Shown one piece after another: positions 1 to 8,635 of a stretch of DNA of 56,336 nucleotides (position 1 is its first letter; each line of letters starts with the position of its first letter). The notes under the pieces are model-generated. The model saw only the letters and a list, made by a program, of their open reading frames with translations. It was not told the origin of the DNA and did no database searches. The DNA comes from Dehalococcoidia bacterium (GTDB lineage Bacteria; Chloroflexota; Dehalococcoidia; Lucifugimonadales; UBA3495): NCBI GenBank assembly GCA_012959605.1, contig DUCU01000120.1, positions 1-56,336 on the forward strand. The letters run 5' to 3'. The translations under genes and the position numbers were made by a program.

Positions 1-801
1 TTAATGGAGTTAGCCATTGGATGCTCAGACACTCAGACAAACCGAACGCTGGTCTTTTCAGTTGGGAATTCAAACGCCTCGCAGCCAACGCCGACTCTAG
101 CCCCAAACGTGGCTGCCACGCCTACGTTGCCGCCATAACCAACTCCGTTTATCGAAGCACCCATAGCCACATTTGAGCCCACTTTCGAACCTGGCGCCGC
201 TACGTCCGATCCAACGGCAACAACAACACCGGAACCCACATCGGCCCCAACTGCTACTTTACCTACCACTGCAATTCCAGATATGACGCCCGTTCCAATT
301 CCCACTCCGGTGCCCACAACAAAGGCCATCCCAACTGCGTCACCAACTCAAACATCGTTCTCGACCATAGTTCCCACTACCGTTTCGATCCCGCTCCAAC
401 ACCGACCAGTGCATCGATTGCAACCCTAGCTCCAACTGCTAGTCCCACCTCCGTATCTGTGGACCTAGTCGTCCAACGCATGTTCTTTGACGGGGTTGGT
501 GAAGACTACTGAAGCAGACGAGTATGTTGAAGTGCTGAATCAAGGTACTGGGGCGGTGGACCTGGAAGGATGGCAGTTGATTGACCAGTCCGACGGCAGT
601 CCCCAGTTCGTGTTTCCCGTTTATTCTCTGCAACCTCAATCGTCCGTACGGATTTATACCAATGAGGTGCACCCGGAGTCGGGCGGGTTTTCCTTCCAGC
701 GGGTGACTTCAATCTGGAACAATTCTAACCCCGACACCGCCGCACTGATCAACCCCAGTGGCGAGACGGTGTCCACCAACGACTACCTACCAGGCTGCTA
801 A
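1..801 (+). pseudogene. decayed Pro/Thr-rich surface protein with lamin-tail domain
   Basis: A Pro/Thr-rich stretch can be read across 60-460, in the style of a cell-surface linker (repeats of the PTP/PTAT kind). It is followed by a lamin-tail-like domain (EYVEVLNQGTG, then LEGWQLID) ending at the stop at 801. The reading frame is broken. There is an in-frame TAA at 136-138. The frame changes near 385-395, then changes back near 505-512, where VQRMFFDGVGED passes into EADEYVEV. Lamin-tail domains of this kind occur at the C-terminus of exported bacterial proteins. The 5' end may lie outside the window. Two shifts plus a stop argue for a pseudogene, though sequencing indels cannot be excluded. 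The intact C-terminal part alone has a TTG at 487 but no good ribosome site. Confidence 0.6.
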
Positions 802-900
802 CTAGCTTTGCCGAGGAACGCACGGCGGGCTTATACTCGCCTGCGGTCATTGCATAACAATGTTGATAGATTAATTGACGCTTTTTGGGAGGCATCAACC

Positions 901-1839
901 TTGGAAATAGGAATATCAATTCCCCGGATACCAGACGTTCCGGGTCTGAAACGATTTGTAGAGACGGCGGAAAACCTTGGCTTTGAATCTGTTTTGGCCG
1001 GCGACCACATCGTCCTGCCAACAGAGGGCACCAACCAGTACCCCTACACCGCTGACGGGTCCTTTTCCCGGCCATCTAGCGAGCCGTTCTTGGAGACCAT
1101 GACCTTACTCGGGTTCCTGGCCGCCTGCACCAGCAGGATCAAGCTGGGCAGCACAGTTATCATCCTGCCGTATCGGAACCCGGTGGTGCAGGCCAAGATG
1201 TTTGCTTCATTGGATGTACTGACTAATGGCCGCATCATCTGCGGCGTTGGCGTGGGTTGGCTGGAAAAAGAGTTTGAAATCTTAGGGCTCGACTACCATC
1301 AACGCGGCGCGATGACCGACGAGTTCTTGGGCATCATGCAGGCGCTTTGGAGTCAACCCAACCCGGAATTCCACGGCAAGTATTACGACATTGATGGCAT
1401 CCAGTTTGAGCCGAAGCCGATCCAGCAGCCGGGCATTCCAGTCTGGGTAGGCGGCCATACCAAGGCGGCTCTGCGGCGGACAGCCAGGTACGGCAGTTGC
1501 TGGCACACTACCCGACAGACCCCGGAATTCGTGGCGGAAAACCTGCTCTACCTGCGGGAGCGCATTGAGAAAGAAGGCCGTGACCAGTCTGAAGTTACGG
1601 TGTCGCTGAAGCGCAGTCTGCATTTCACTGACATGGGAATGGACGAGGGCGGTTACGTGCGCAGCGGAGGGTCATTGGTCGCCAGTACCCAGGAAGTCAT
1701 CGACGACCTACACGTCTGTCAGGAAGTCGGAATCGACCAATTAACCTACGATTTCCGGGTAGAGAGCGTTTCGGACTGCATCAAGGTCATGGAACACCTC
1801 GCCGAGCACGTCCTACCGGTAGCAAGTCGCCTGGGTTAA
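901..1839 (+). CDS. LLM-class (luciferase-like) flavin-dependent oxidoreductase
   Basis: About 312 residues forming a single luciferase-like TIM barrel. It opens with EIGISIPRIPDVPG and carries GFESVLAGDHIVLP, SRIKLGSTVIILPYRNP, GRIICGVGVGWL and GIPVWVGGHTKAALRR, the standard landmarks of F420- or FMN-dependent members. The closest style is the group annotated as F420-dependent TIGR03619; the substrate cannot be told from sequence. The frame stays open upstream to 808, but I chose the TTG at 901 because GGGAGG at 887-892 sits 8 bases before it and the protein then begins at the first barrel strand. It stands alone, with a terminator just downstream and a convergent gene beyond. Confidence 0.85.
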   Translation: MEIGISIPRIPDVPGLKRFVETAENLGFESVLAGDHIVLPTEGTNQYPYTADGSFSRPSSEPFLETMTLLGFLAACTSRIKLGSTVIILPYRNPVVQAKMFASLDVLTNGRIICGVGVGWLEKEFEILGLDYHQRGAMTDEFLGIMQALWSQPNPEFHGKYYDIDGIQFEPKPIQQPGIPVWVGGHTKAALRRTARYGSCWHTTRQTPEFVAENLLYLRERIEKEGRDQSEVTVSLKRSLHFTDMGMDEGGYVRSGGSLVASTQEVIDDLHVCQEVGIDQLTYDFRVESVSDCIKVMEHLAEHVLPVASRLG

Positions 1840-1868
1840 ACACAACTCCATATATTCTGGAATAGAAG

Positions 1869-1899
1869 AAGCCCGAGTCTGATTAGACCCGGGCTTTTT
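1869..1899. terminator. intrinsic terminator between convergent genes
   Basis: Inverted repeat with arms 1869-1880 and 1885-1896 (12 bp, one mismatch) around the loop GATT. It is followed on the plus strand by a T-run. It ends the flavin oxidoreductase transcript. The minus-strand side has only a broken pyrimidine run, so termination of the opposing gene is less certain. Confidence 0.85.
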
Positions 1900-1924
1900 G
1901 TTATTTCCTACTCTGGCGTGAGGT

Positions 1925-2431
1925 CTACAGGCCGCTGTCCTTGAACGACTTGGCACGCTTCACCAGTTCTTCATTGGTGTGGGCCATCTGGGCAACCTGC
2001 TTGTCAGTAACCTCGCGTTTCACTGACGCCGGCGCTCCGGTGACAAATGACCGATCCGGGACTTGAGTCCCGCCAAGCACCACCGAGTTCGCAGCAACCA
2101 GGCAGTTTTCACCCAGCACCACACGGTTCAAAATGGTGCAGTTGTTGCCCAATAGGGAGCCTTTGCGCACTCGATCACAGTGGACCACCACTGAATGGCC
2201 AACCGATACATGATCTTCAATGGTGAGTCCGTTGCCGTGAATCACAGAACCTTCTTGGATATTCACGTAGTCGCCAATTACTATGGTGTCCGGGCTATCC
2301 CCCCGGATGGTTACTCCGGGCCAGATGCTGGCAAACTCGCCTATTTCAACATTGCCGACAACGTAGGCAAACTCACTGACCCATGCGGTGTCGGCCACCT
2401 TGGGCGTGATTCCTTCTAGGGTTCGAATCAA
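1925..2431 (-). CDS. gamma-carbonic-anhydrase family (PaaY/YrdA-like) hexapeptide protein
   Basis: 168 residues of left-handed beta-helix hexapeptide repeats (VGNVEIGEFASIWPGVTIRG and onward), with the family's short C-terminal helix. His65 (VIHGNG), His79 and His84 (GHSVVVH) match the zinc ligands of the gamma-carbonic anhydrase fold; the 5-residue spacing of the last two is the same as in Cam. Arg43 and Asp45 lie at the expected trimer-interface position. Many close homologues have unproven or weak carbonic anhydrase activity, so the catalytic role is uncertain. The TTG at 2431 was chosen because GGAGGA lies 5-6 bases upstream. It is downstream of smpB on the same strand, with a gap of about 190 bases. 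Confidence 0.85.
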   Translation of the reverse strand: MIRTLEGITPKVADTAWVSEFAYVVGNVEIGEFASIWPGVTIRGDSPDTIVIGDYVNIQEGSVIHGNGLTIEDHVSVGHSVVVHCDRVRKGSLLGNNCTILNRVVLGENCLVAANSVVLGGTQVPDRSFVTGAPASVKREVTDKQVAQMAHTNEELVKRAKSFKDSGL

Positions 2432-2624
2432 CTTGGTCCTCCAGATCTCGTACGTATCCTCGGCCGCCCAACATGGGGATGGAGGCCGTAACAGTCACGG
2501 ATTTATAACGCATGCCACCAGGTTGGAAGGCATGCATCAGCGGTAGATTATAGCCCAACGGGGAATTACGGGTCAGTACAGGGGAAGACAGGAGAACATC
2601 AGAAAAACGAAGCGAACGCAGTTC

Positions 2625-3152
2625 CTATTCCCTGAGGGAACCGACCGACCGCCTGGCCTCGCGGTCCATGTCGCGGTCTCTGATGGCGTGGCGCTTATCA
2701 AACTGGCGTTTGCCCCGTGCCATGCCGAGTTCCACCTTGGCCACGTGGCGTTTGATGTATACACGCAGGGCAACAATCGTAAGACCCTTCTCAGCTGCGG
2801 AGGCGGCCATCTTTTGTATCTCGGCCCGGTGTAGCAGCAATTTGCGGTTGCGCTTGGGGTCGTGATTGTAACTGCTGGCCGGGTCGTAGGGTGCAATGTA
2901 GGCATTGTTCAGCCACATCTCCCCATTGGTGGACCGGGCGTAGGCGTCGCTGAGGTCGATCTTTCCGGCTCTGATGGACTTAATCTCAGTGCCCATCAGC
3001 TGGATACCGGCCTCGTAGCGCTCTAAAATCTCGAAATTGAAAAAGGCCCGACGGTTTGACGCTACCGGTTGATAATTTTTCTCAGGCGGCTCTTTTTGAG
3101 CCGCTTTGTTGTTCGCCGGAGTTGTTGGTATCGATCTCTTTTTCTTAGCCAT
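2625..3152 (-). CDS. smpB: SsrA-binding protein SmpB
   Basis: 175 residues. SmpB binds tmRNA and delivers it to stalled ribosomes in trans-translation. The family core is complete: NRRAFFNFEILERYEAGIQL, GTEIKSIRAGKIDLSDAYAR, AYIAPYDP, LLLHRAEI and the C-terminal basic tail with KRQFDKRHAIRDRD. It has an extra N-terminal basic/proline stretch of about 25 residues (AKKKRSIPTTPANN) before the conserved core. ATG start at 3152; the ribosome site is weak, but the gene starts 24 bases after the upstream protease gene, so coupled translation is likely. No tmRNA gene was recognised next to it. Confidence 0.95.
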   Translation of the reverse strand: MAKKKRSIPTTPANNKAAQKEPPEKNYQPVASNRRAFFNFEILERYEAGIQLMGTEIKSIRAGKIDLSDAYARSTNGEMWLNNAYIAPYDPASSYNHDPKRNRKLLLHRAEIQKMAASAAEKGLTIVALRVYIKRHVAKVELGMARGKRQFDKRHAIRDRDMDREARRSVGSLRE

Positions 3153-3176
3153 TGCCGGTCACTGTGCTCTTAAAGC

Positions 3177-4391
3177 CTAGGTACCCAGGCCGATTTCTTC
3201 CCTTAAGATTTCAATCGCCCGGTCAAGATGCACGTCGTCGTCGTCTTCTTCTTCTTCTTCATCTACCGGGTCAAGTATGACATCAGGGGTGATGCCTTCG
3301 CCTTCAATCAACAAACCATTGGGAGTGAACCAACGGGCGGTGGTGAAGTTCACCCCAGACCCATCAACCAGCGGCCACAGGTTGGTGACACTACCCTTGC
3401 CGAACGTCGTAGTGCCGATGACTGTGGCCCGGTCATTATCGATGATTGCTCCCGTGAATACCTCACTGGCGCTGGCGCTAAATTCGTTCACCAGTACCAC
3501 CATGGGAATATCCAGGGCTTTGCCCCCGGATTTAACGCCCCAATTGCGACGGTTGCCCTTGGCGTCCACCTGATAGAGCACTAGGCCATCTTCAATGAAC
3601 TGGCTGGTCACATCAACAACTGATGACACCAATCCGCCCGGATTATTACGGAGGTCAAGGATTATCCCAACGCCTTGGGAGCGTTCAAACCGCTCCAGAG
3701 CTTCCTTTAATTCGTCATTCGTTGAGCCAGTGAACCCAGACAAACGCAGGTGCCCTATGCGCCCCACCTGCATCAGCAGATTGACGCTTTCCAGTTGAAT
3801 TATATCCCGTTTTATCTCGATTGAAACCGGTTCGGCGCTGCTCAAATGACGCAACAGGATGGTGACCACGGTTCCCTTGTCGCCTCGAATCAGCCGGACT
3901 ACTTCCAAGAGACTGAGACCTCGTATACTCTCGCCGTCCACTTCCAGGATGATATCTCCGGGTCTCACGCCCGCCGCCTCAGCTGGAGTGTCTGGCATTG
4001 GAGCCAGGATGGATATCTCTCCGTCACGAAGGCCGACTTCAGCGCCAATGCCACCGAAGAACCCGCGAATGTCCTCTGTTTCCAGAGAATATTGCTCTCG
4101 GTCTAGGAACCCTGCATAGGGGTCTCCCAATGCGTTCAACATGCCCCGAATTGCGCCGTCACTGACCACCGATGGGTCCAATTCTGCGCCGTTAATCTGC
4201 TCTCGATTTAGAAGCGTCCAAACTTCGGTTAAACGGGCAAACTCAGGGGGAAGCCCTTCAATTTCGTTATTGGCGTTGCTGCCATTACTGCTTCCAGAAC
4301 AAGCCACCATAACCAAAAGGACTATGGCCAGTAATGCTGCAGCCAAACTGGTGACAGGTAAAAATCTGCGAAACATCGGGGTTCTGATCAC
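3177..4391 (-). CDS. ctpA: S41 family C-terminal processing peptidase, lipoprotein
   Basis: 404 residues. An N-terminal hydrophobic helix (12-30) ends in VMVAC with Cys31 as lipobox cysteine, so the enzyme is probably a lipid-anchored extracytoplasmic protease. A PDZ domain (about 105-195: GGIGAEVGLRDGEISIL, PGDIILEVDGE) precedes the S41 core with LDLRNNPGG. Ser307 (in SASASE) and Lys332 (TFGKGSV) form the Ser/Lys dyad with the family's 25-residue spacing. An acidic run of Glu and Asp (377-386) near the C-terminus is encoded by triplet repeats. The GTG at 4391 has AGGAG 9 bases upstream; an internal ATG at 4376 is possible. Likely cotranscribed with smpB. Confidence 0.92.
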   Translation of the reverse strand: MIRTPMFRRFLPVTSLAAALLAIVLLVMVACSGSSNGSNANNEIEGLPPEFARLTEVWTLLNREQINGAELDPSVVSDGAIRGMLNALGDPYAGFLDREQYSLETEDIRGFFGGIGAEVGLRDGEISILAPMPDTPAEAAGVRPGDIILEVDGESIRGLSLLEVVRLIRGDKGTVVTILLRHLSSAEPVSIEIKRDIIQLESVNLLMQVGRIGHLRLSGFTGSTNDELKEALERFERSQGVGIILDLRNNPGGLVSSVVDVTSQFIEDGLVLYQVDAKGNRRNWGVKSGGKALDIPMVVLVNEFSASASEVFTGAIIDNDRATVIGTTTFGKGSVTNLWPLVDGSGVNFTTARWFTPNGLLIEGEGITPDVILDPVDEEEEEDDDDVHLDRAIEILREEIGLGT

Positions 4392-4555
4392 GGGTGGTTA
4401 CTCCTGGCACCGTGGAAAGAACGCTCTCCAACTGAGTAAGAAAGGGCGTTCTGTGGCAATCACATTGAAGGTCTCGATTGTAGCATAGGCCATGTCCTGC
4501 CTAGGCCCTAGCCGTTCGCCGTGGAGGCGCTTAACGGGAAACGGCCCCAGGCACG

Positions 4556-4585
4556 TTGACACCAATTTCGGCAAGCTGCTAGCAT
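4556..4585 (+). promoter_or_regulatory. sigma-70-like promoter upstream of HMGCS-like gene
   Basis: TTGACA at 4556-4561, an 18-base spacer, and TAGCAT at 4580-4585 (4 of 6 consensus). It lies about 56 bases before the start at 4641, in the 249-base gap between divergent genes. Only sequence similarity supports it. Confidence 0.45.
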
Positions 4586-4640
4586 GACGAAAACGCTGCT
4601 ATTTAACCGGTGATTTTAGGCCGTAACAAGAAGGTGCATC

Positions 4641-6053
4641 TTGGCAGGAATCTCGTCCTTTGGGGCATACGTACCTAGATACCGATTAGGATCTGAATCC
4701 GTCGGTTGGGAGTCGGCCGGTCAACGGTCGGTGGCCAACTTTGACGAAGACAGCGTCAGCATGGCTGTGGCTGCCGGTATCGACTGCCTGAATGGCCGAG
4801 GCCGCAACCTGATAGACGGGTTATTGTTCGCCACCACCACCCCGCCCTACGCTGAAAAACAGTGCGCCTCGATCATCGCCACAGCCCTGGATCTAAGACG
4901 GGACATCTTCACCGCTGATATCACCGATGTACTGCGGGCCGGGACCACAGCCATGAAATCAGCGTTGGATTCAGTTACCGCCGGTTCGGCCAAGAATGTG
5001 CTGGTGATCGCCAGCGACAGCCGCCAGGGAGCGCCCAAGGGCGAAGCAGAACGAAATTCAGGCGACGGCGCAGCAGCGTTCATCATCTCCAATGAAGATG
5101 TGATAGCCGAGCAAGCCGGATCCTACACCATCACCGAAAACATGATGGACACCTGGCGTAGCGCCGGAGACCAATTCGTCCGCTCCTGGGAAGATCGGTT
5201 CGCCATTGAAGAGGGGCTAGAACGTATCCTGGGTGAAGCCGTCTCAGGCTATATGAAAAAAGAGGGGTTGGTCGTCACCGACGTCGCCAAGCTGGCCCTG
5301 TATTGCCCTGACGCCCGCCGCCACGGACAATTGGCCGGACATCTGGGTTTCCAACCGGAACAGGTTCAGGATCCGCTCTTTGGCCGGTTGGGAAACACTG
5401 GCGTAGCGTTCCCTTTAATGCTGCTCGCATCGGCCCTGGAAGATGGCTCACCGGATCAATTGCTGCTCACCGTGTCCTACGGCGACGGCAGCGATGTTCT
5501 GGGATTCAAGACGACAACATCTATTAAAGATGCTGAACATGGTTTGGGTGTGTCCGGTTATCTGGATTCGGGAGTAGTCCTAGACAGTTACGAGACCTAT
5601 GCCAAGTGGCGAGATGTCTGGCTCACCGACTCGTCATCCAGACGTCCCCAGGCTCAGTCGCCGTCAGTGACTGCACTGTGGCGGGAGAGCGAGCAGAACA
5701 TCCGATTCCACGGCGGCACCTGCAACCAGTGTGGGTACGTTCAATACCCCGCCCAGAGGGTCTGCGTTGAATGTCAGGCTCTGGACGACTACGCACCGAT
5801 CAGACTGAGTGACCAACCAGGCACCGTATTCACCTATTCGTTGGACTACCTTGCCGGCACGGTGGACACACCCTTGGCAATCGTGGTGGTGGACTTTGAA
5901 CCCGGTGGCCGTACCCTCTGCATGATGACCGACCGTGAGGTTGATGAAGTGCAAATTGGGCTTAAAGTGGAGATGAGCTTTCGCAAGCTGCGGGTAGTTA
6001 ACGGCATCCACAATTACTACTGGAAGGCGATTCCACGACGTAAGGCCAAATAA
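4641..6053 (+). CDS. HMG-CoA-synthase-like protein fused to DUF35 OB-fold domain
   Basis: 470 residues. Residues 1-295 have the archaeal-type HMG-CoA synthase fold (GAYVPRYRLGSESVG, NFDEDSVSMAVAAG, SGDGAAAFI, SYGDGSDVLGFK). Residues 350-465 are a DUF35 module with a zinc ribbon (Cys361, Cys364, Cys375, Cys378) and an OB-fold. Aligned to archaeal enzymes, the catalytic Glu, Cys and His fall on Thr66, Leu98 and Cys222, so HMG-CoA synthesis is unlikely. DUF35 modules bridge thiolases to partner enzymes in archaeal thiolase/HMGCS complexes and in steroid retro-aldolases. The thiolase gene follows 50 bases downstream, so a joint complex is plausible. TTG start with AAGAAGG 6 bases upstream. Confidence 0.8.
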   Translation: MAGISSFGAYVPRYRLGSESVGWESAGQRSVANFDEDSVSMAVAAGIDCLNGRGRNLIDGLLFATTTPPYAEKQCASIIATALDLRRDIFTADITDVLRAGTTAMKSALDSVTAGSAKNVLVIASDSRQGAPKGEAERNSGDGAAAFIISNEDVIAEQAGSYTITENMMDTWRSAGDQFVRSWEDRFAIEEGLERILGEAVSGYMKKEGLVVTDVAKLALYCPDARRHGQLAGHLGFQPEQVQDPLFGRLGNTGVAFPLMLLASALEDGSPDQLLLTVSYGDGSDVLGFKTTTSIKDAEHGLGVSGYLDSGVVLDSYETYAKWRDVWLTDSSSRRPQAQSPSVTALWRESEQNIRFHGGTCNQCGYVQYPAQRVCVECQALDDYAPIRLSDQPGTVFTYSLDYLAGTVDTPLAIVVVDFEPGGRTLCMMTDREVDEVQIGLKVEMSFRKLRVVNGIHNYYWKAIPRRKAK

Positions 6054-6103
6054 ATTATTTTAGATATAATCGCAATCAGGCGTTTAAGGCACAGGAGAAT
6101 ATC

Positions 6104-7276
6104 ATGAGCGGAATAAAAGACCGAGTTGCTGTTATTGGCATGGGCTGCAGTAAGTTTGGCGAGCGTTGGGACTCCAGTTCCTCAGATCTTCTGGTGGAAG
6201 CGGCCCACGAGGCCTTTGCCGACGCTGGCATCGAAGGCAAAGACGTCCAGGCTGCCTGGCTGGGCACTGTTGCCTCGTTCCGAACCGGCCAGCCTTTGGC
6301 CGCGGCCCTCAAACTGGATTACATTCCCATCACCCGGGTTGAGAACGCTTGCGCCACAGCCACCGACGCCTTCCGCAACGCCTGTTACGCCGTGGCCGCC
6401 GGTATCTACGACATTGTCTTGGCTGTTGGCGTAGAGAAGCTCAAAGACTCCGGTTTCTCAGGATTGGCTGTTGCCGAGGCTGCGGGCGCAGACGTTAACC
6501 CGCCCGTGCCACCGCCGTCCCAATTCGCACTTGCCGCCACCCGCTATTTCCATGAGCACGGCATCTCCTATGAAGATGGGAAGATGACCCTGGCCCAGAT
6601 TGCCTCCAAGAACCACCACAATGGGACCATGAGCCCCAAGGCCCATTTCCAGCGTGAGGTCAGCGTTGAGCAGGTTGCCAACGCCCCGATGGTTGCCTGG
6701 CCGCTGGGGCTGTATGACTGCTGCGGTGTCTCCGACGGCGCAGCGGCGGCCATAATCACCACCCCGGAGATCGCCAAGACGTTTCGGGACGACTATGTGC
6801 TGGTGAAGGGCCTGGGGCTATCTGTGGGCGCTTACGGAATCATGCGCAGCGACTGGGATTTCACCCATTTCCCGGAAACTGTTCGCGCCAGTCAAGCTGC
6901 CTATCAAGAAGCGGGTATCTCTGACCCGCGCAAAGCAATTGACATGGCGATGGTGCACGATTGTTTCACCATCACCGAGTTAATCATCTATGAAGACTTG
7001 GGGTTCAGCCCCAAGGGCCGGGCCAGCGAAGATGTGGCTGCGGGCACTTTCACACTGGAAGGCGAGGTGCCGGTAAATACGGACGGCGGCCTGAAGTGCT
7101 TTGGCCATCCCATTGGTGCCAGTGGCATTCGAATGATCTACGAGGTCTACAAACAGCTCCAGGGCAAGGCCGGAGGCCGTCAGCTAAAGGACCCAACTCT
7201 GGGCCTAACCCACAACCTGGGAGGCCGTCCCGGCTCGTTCACCTGCTCCGTAGCTTTGTTTGGAACCCGCGACTAA
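6104..7276 (+). CDS. SCP2-type thiolase / acetyl-CoA acetyltransferase-like
   Basis: 390 residues of thiolase fold in the SCP2/lipid-transfer-protein subgroup. The active-site elements are intact: Cys83 (VENACATATDAF), His285 (HDCFT), His335 (GHPIGASG) and Cys381 (GSFTCSV). The enzyme should therefore cleave or form a carbon-carbon bond on an acyl-CoA. The upstream gene encodes an HMGCS-like protein with the DUF35 domain that thiolases of this kind often need as a docking partner. ATG with AGGAG 7 bases before it. A TATAAT at 6065-6070 could add a second promoter. The physiological substrate is unknown. Confidence 0.9.
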   Translation: MSGIKDRVAVIGMGCSKFGERWDSSSSDLLVEAAHEAFADAGIEGKDVQAAWLGTVASFRTGQPLAAALKLDYIPITRVENACATATDAFRNACYAVAAGIYDIVLAVGVEKLKDSGFSGLAVAEAAGADVNPPVPPPSQFALAATRYFHEHGISYEDGKMTLAQIASKNHHNGTMSPKAHFQREVSVEQVANAPMVAWPLGLYDCCGVSDGAAAAIITTPEIAKTFRDDYVLVKGLGLSVGAYGIMRSDWDFTHFPETVRASQAAYQEAGISDPRKAIDMAMVHDCFTITELIIYEDLGFSPKGRASEDVAAGTFTLEGEVPVNTDGGLKCFGHPIGASGIRMIYEVYKQLQGKAGGRQLKDPTLGLTHNLGGRPGSFTCSVALFGTRD

Positions 7277-7413
7277 CCAGCAGCGCTGGGTTTCTACCTT
7301 CGGTTCAACAGCTTGGTTTTACGGCACTGGTATTGCTCGTATTGAGTGATATCGGTGCCTTTTCAATTCCCACATAGACCACACACCCTTCACACCGAAC
7401 CCGCCCTACACCC

Positions 7414-7500
7414 GTCATTCTGAGGCCGCAGCCGAAGAATCTCGTTGCTCTTCAACTGCGCTCCCGAGAACAACGAGGCCCTTCGTTACCTCAAGGTGAC
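7414..7500. repeat. imperfect inverted repeat, MITE-like, in a 474-base gap
   Basis: Both ends carry related arms. The left arm begins GTCATTCTGAGG and continues with CGAAGAATCTCGTTG. The right arm, read on the minus strand, begins GTCACCTTGAGG and continues with CGAAGGGCCTCGTTG. Arms are about 35 bases with several mismatches around a short centre. A related left-arm piece occurs at 45752. I found no gene in the rest of 7277-7750, apart from an AT-rich stretch near 7605-7635 that may hold the min promoter. Confidence 0.6.
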
Positions 7501-7750
7501 AGGTATCCACGGTTTATTCAGATTCAGGTACAGTTCTCGTTTAATGTCTCCTAAACGGCCTACATCAGGTTGTAATTCCGACCTCTGGGCTCAGTATTGG
7601 ACATAATATAAAATTTTGTTTAAAATCCGACCAATAAGTTGTTGTGCCGGACCATCTCCGGCTGAAATAATCGTGATGACATAAGGTGGGAGCGGGCAGA
7701 ATGTCATCTAAAATTCAGGTATTCACCACGTGGCTCGTCGTGGAGGTTCC

Positions 7751-8635
7751 TTGCTAGAAACCAGCGCAGTGCAGGTTATCGCAAGGGGCACTGACGTGGC
7801 CTTTGTAATTGACGAAAGCGCCCCATTTGACGTTGTAGCCGCCGAACTACGTGAGCACCTTTCCAAGAAGAGTGGTCTGTGGTCCAAGGGCGACATTACT
7901 GTAAATGTGGGGCAACGTATGCTGGCCCGCGATGAACTGGCTCAGGTTAAGTCGATCATTGAGACCCATTCCGGACTGACGGTGACCCGTTTTTGGTGTT
8001 CGCCGGAGTCTTTGGGCAGCGGTGACTTCCAGATAGAAGCCAAAGCCGCACCCATGCCTGAACCAGTCCACACTGTAGCCAAACCTGAGGTCAAGCAGGC
8101 AGAAGAGCCGATTGCGCACAACCAGATTGTGTTACCTGCGTCCTCCTCCGAAGAAGCACCGTTAACCTCAGCCTCTTCTATAACGGCCATCGAATCGATT
8201 ATTGAAGGCCTAAAAGCCCGCCACAACAAAAACGGCGTACGCAACCGAAACATCACCGAGGCCTTATTCATCAAGTCCACGTTCCGTTCCGGAGAAACCC
8301 TGGAACACGCAGGAGATGTGGTGGTGCTGGCCGATGTGAACCCCGGTGCGGAGATACGTGCCGACGGCGACATTGTCGTGCTGGGCTCCCTCAAGGGTTG
8401 GGTGCACGCCGGAGCCTCCGGTGACACCAAGGCCGTAATCATTGCCCTGGAACTGCCCTCGGCACGCTTCCAAATAGCCAAGTATCCGGGTACCGCGCCG
8501 GCATCGGCGCGACGCAAATCAAATACGTCTGCTTCCGGCCCCAAGATTGCCTATGTGCGGAGTCGTTCCATCCACGTAGCTCCATACGCGGGCCGGTTTG
8601 CTAGATATAACAAAGGAGTACCTTATGACGGGTAA
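7751..8635 (+). CDS. minC: septum site-determining protein MinC
   Basis: About 294 residues. MinC inhibits FtsZ assembly and is recruited to the membrane by MinD. The N-terminal domain starts at SAVQVIARGTDVAFVIDE. A low-complexity linker (about 105-155, rich in Pro, Glu, Ala and Ser) leads to the C-terminal beta-helix (SGETLEHAGDVVVLADVNPGAEI... GDIVVLGSLKGWVHAG) that dimerises and binds MinD. I chose the TTG at 7751, which has GGAGG at 7742-7746 (4-base spacing) and begins at the first domain strand; GTG at 7730 is the alternative. A stop in frame at 7709 rules out a longer protein. It overlaps minD by 11 bases. Confidence 0.9.
   Translation: MLETSAVQVIARGTDVAFVIDESAPFDVVAAELREHLSKKSGLWSKGDITVNVGQRMLARDELAQVKSIIETHSGLTVTRFWCSPESLGSGDFQIEAKAAPMPEPVHTVAKPEVKQAEEPIAHNQIVLPASSSEEAPLTSASSITAIESIIEGLKARHNKNGVRNRNITEALFIKSTFRSGETLEHAGDVVVLADVNPGAEIRADGDIVVLGSLKGWVHAGASGDTKAVIIALELPSARFQIAKYPGTAPASARRKSNTSASGPKIAYVRSRSIHVAPYAGRFARYNKGVPYDG

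Noticed and set aside
33-329. Gly/Val-rich 98-residue minus-strand open frame.
   Set aside because: It is the complement of the Pro/Thr-rich linker on the plus strand; its repeated Val/Gly composition follows from that.
2440-2624. Possible tmRNA gene next to smpB.
   Set aside because: No tRNA-like ends or Ala-rich tag reading frame is visible in this short gap.
6065-6070. TATAAT between the HMGCS-like and thiolase genes as a separate promoter.
   Set aside because: No matching -35 box, and close spacing to the upstream gene suggests one transcript; kept only as a remark.
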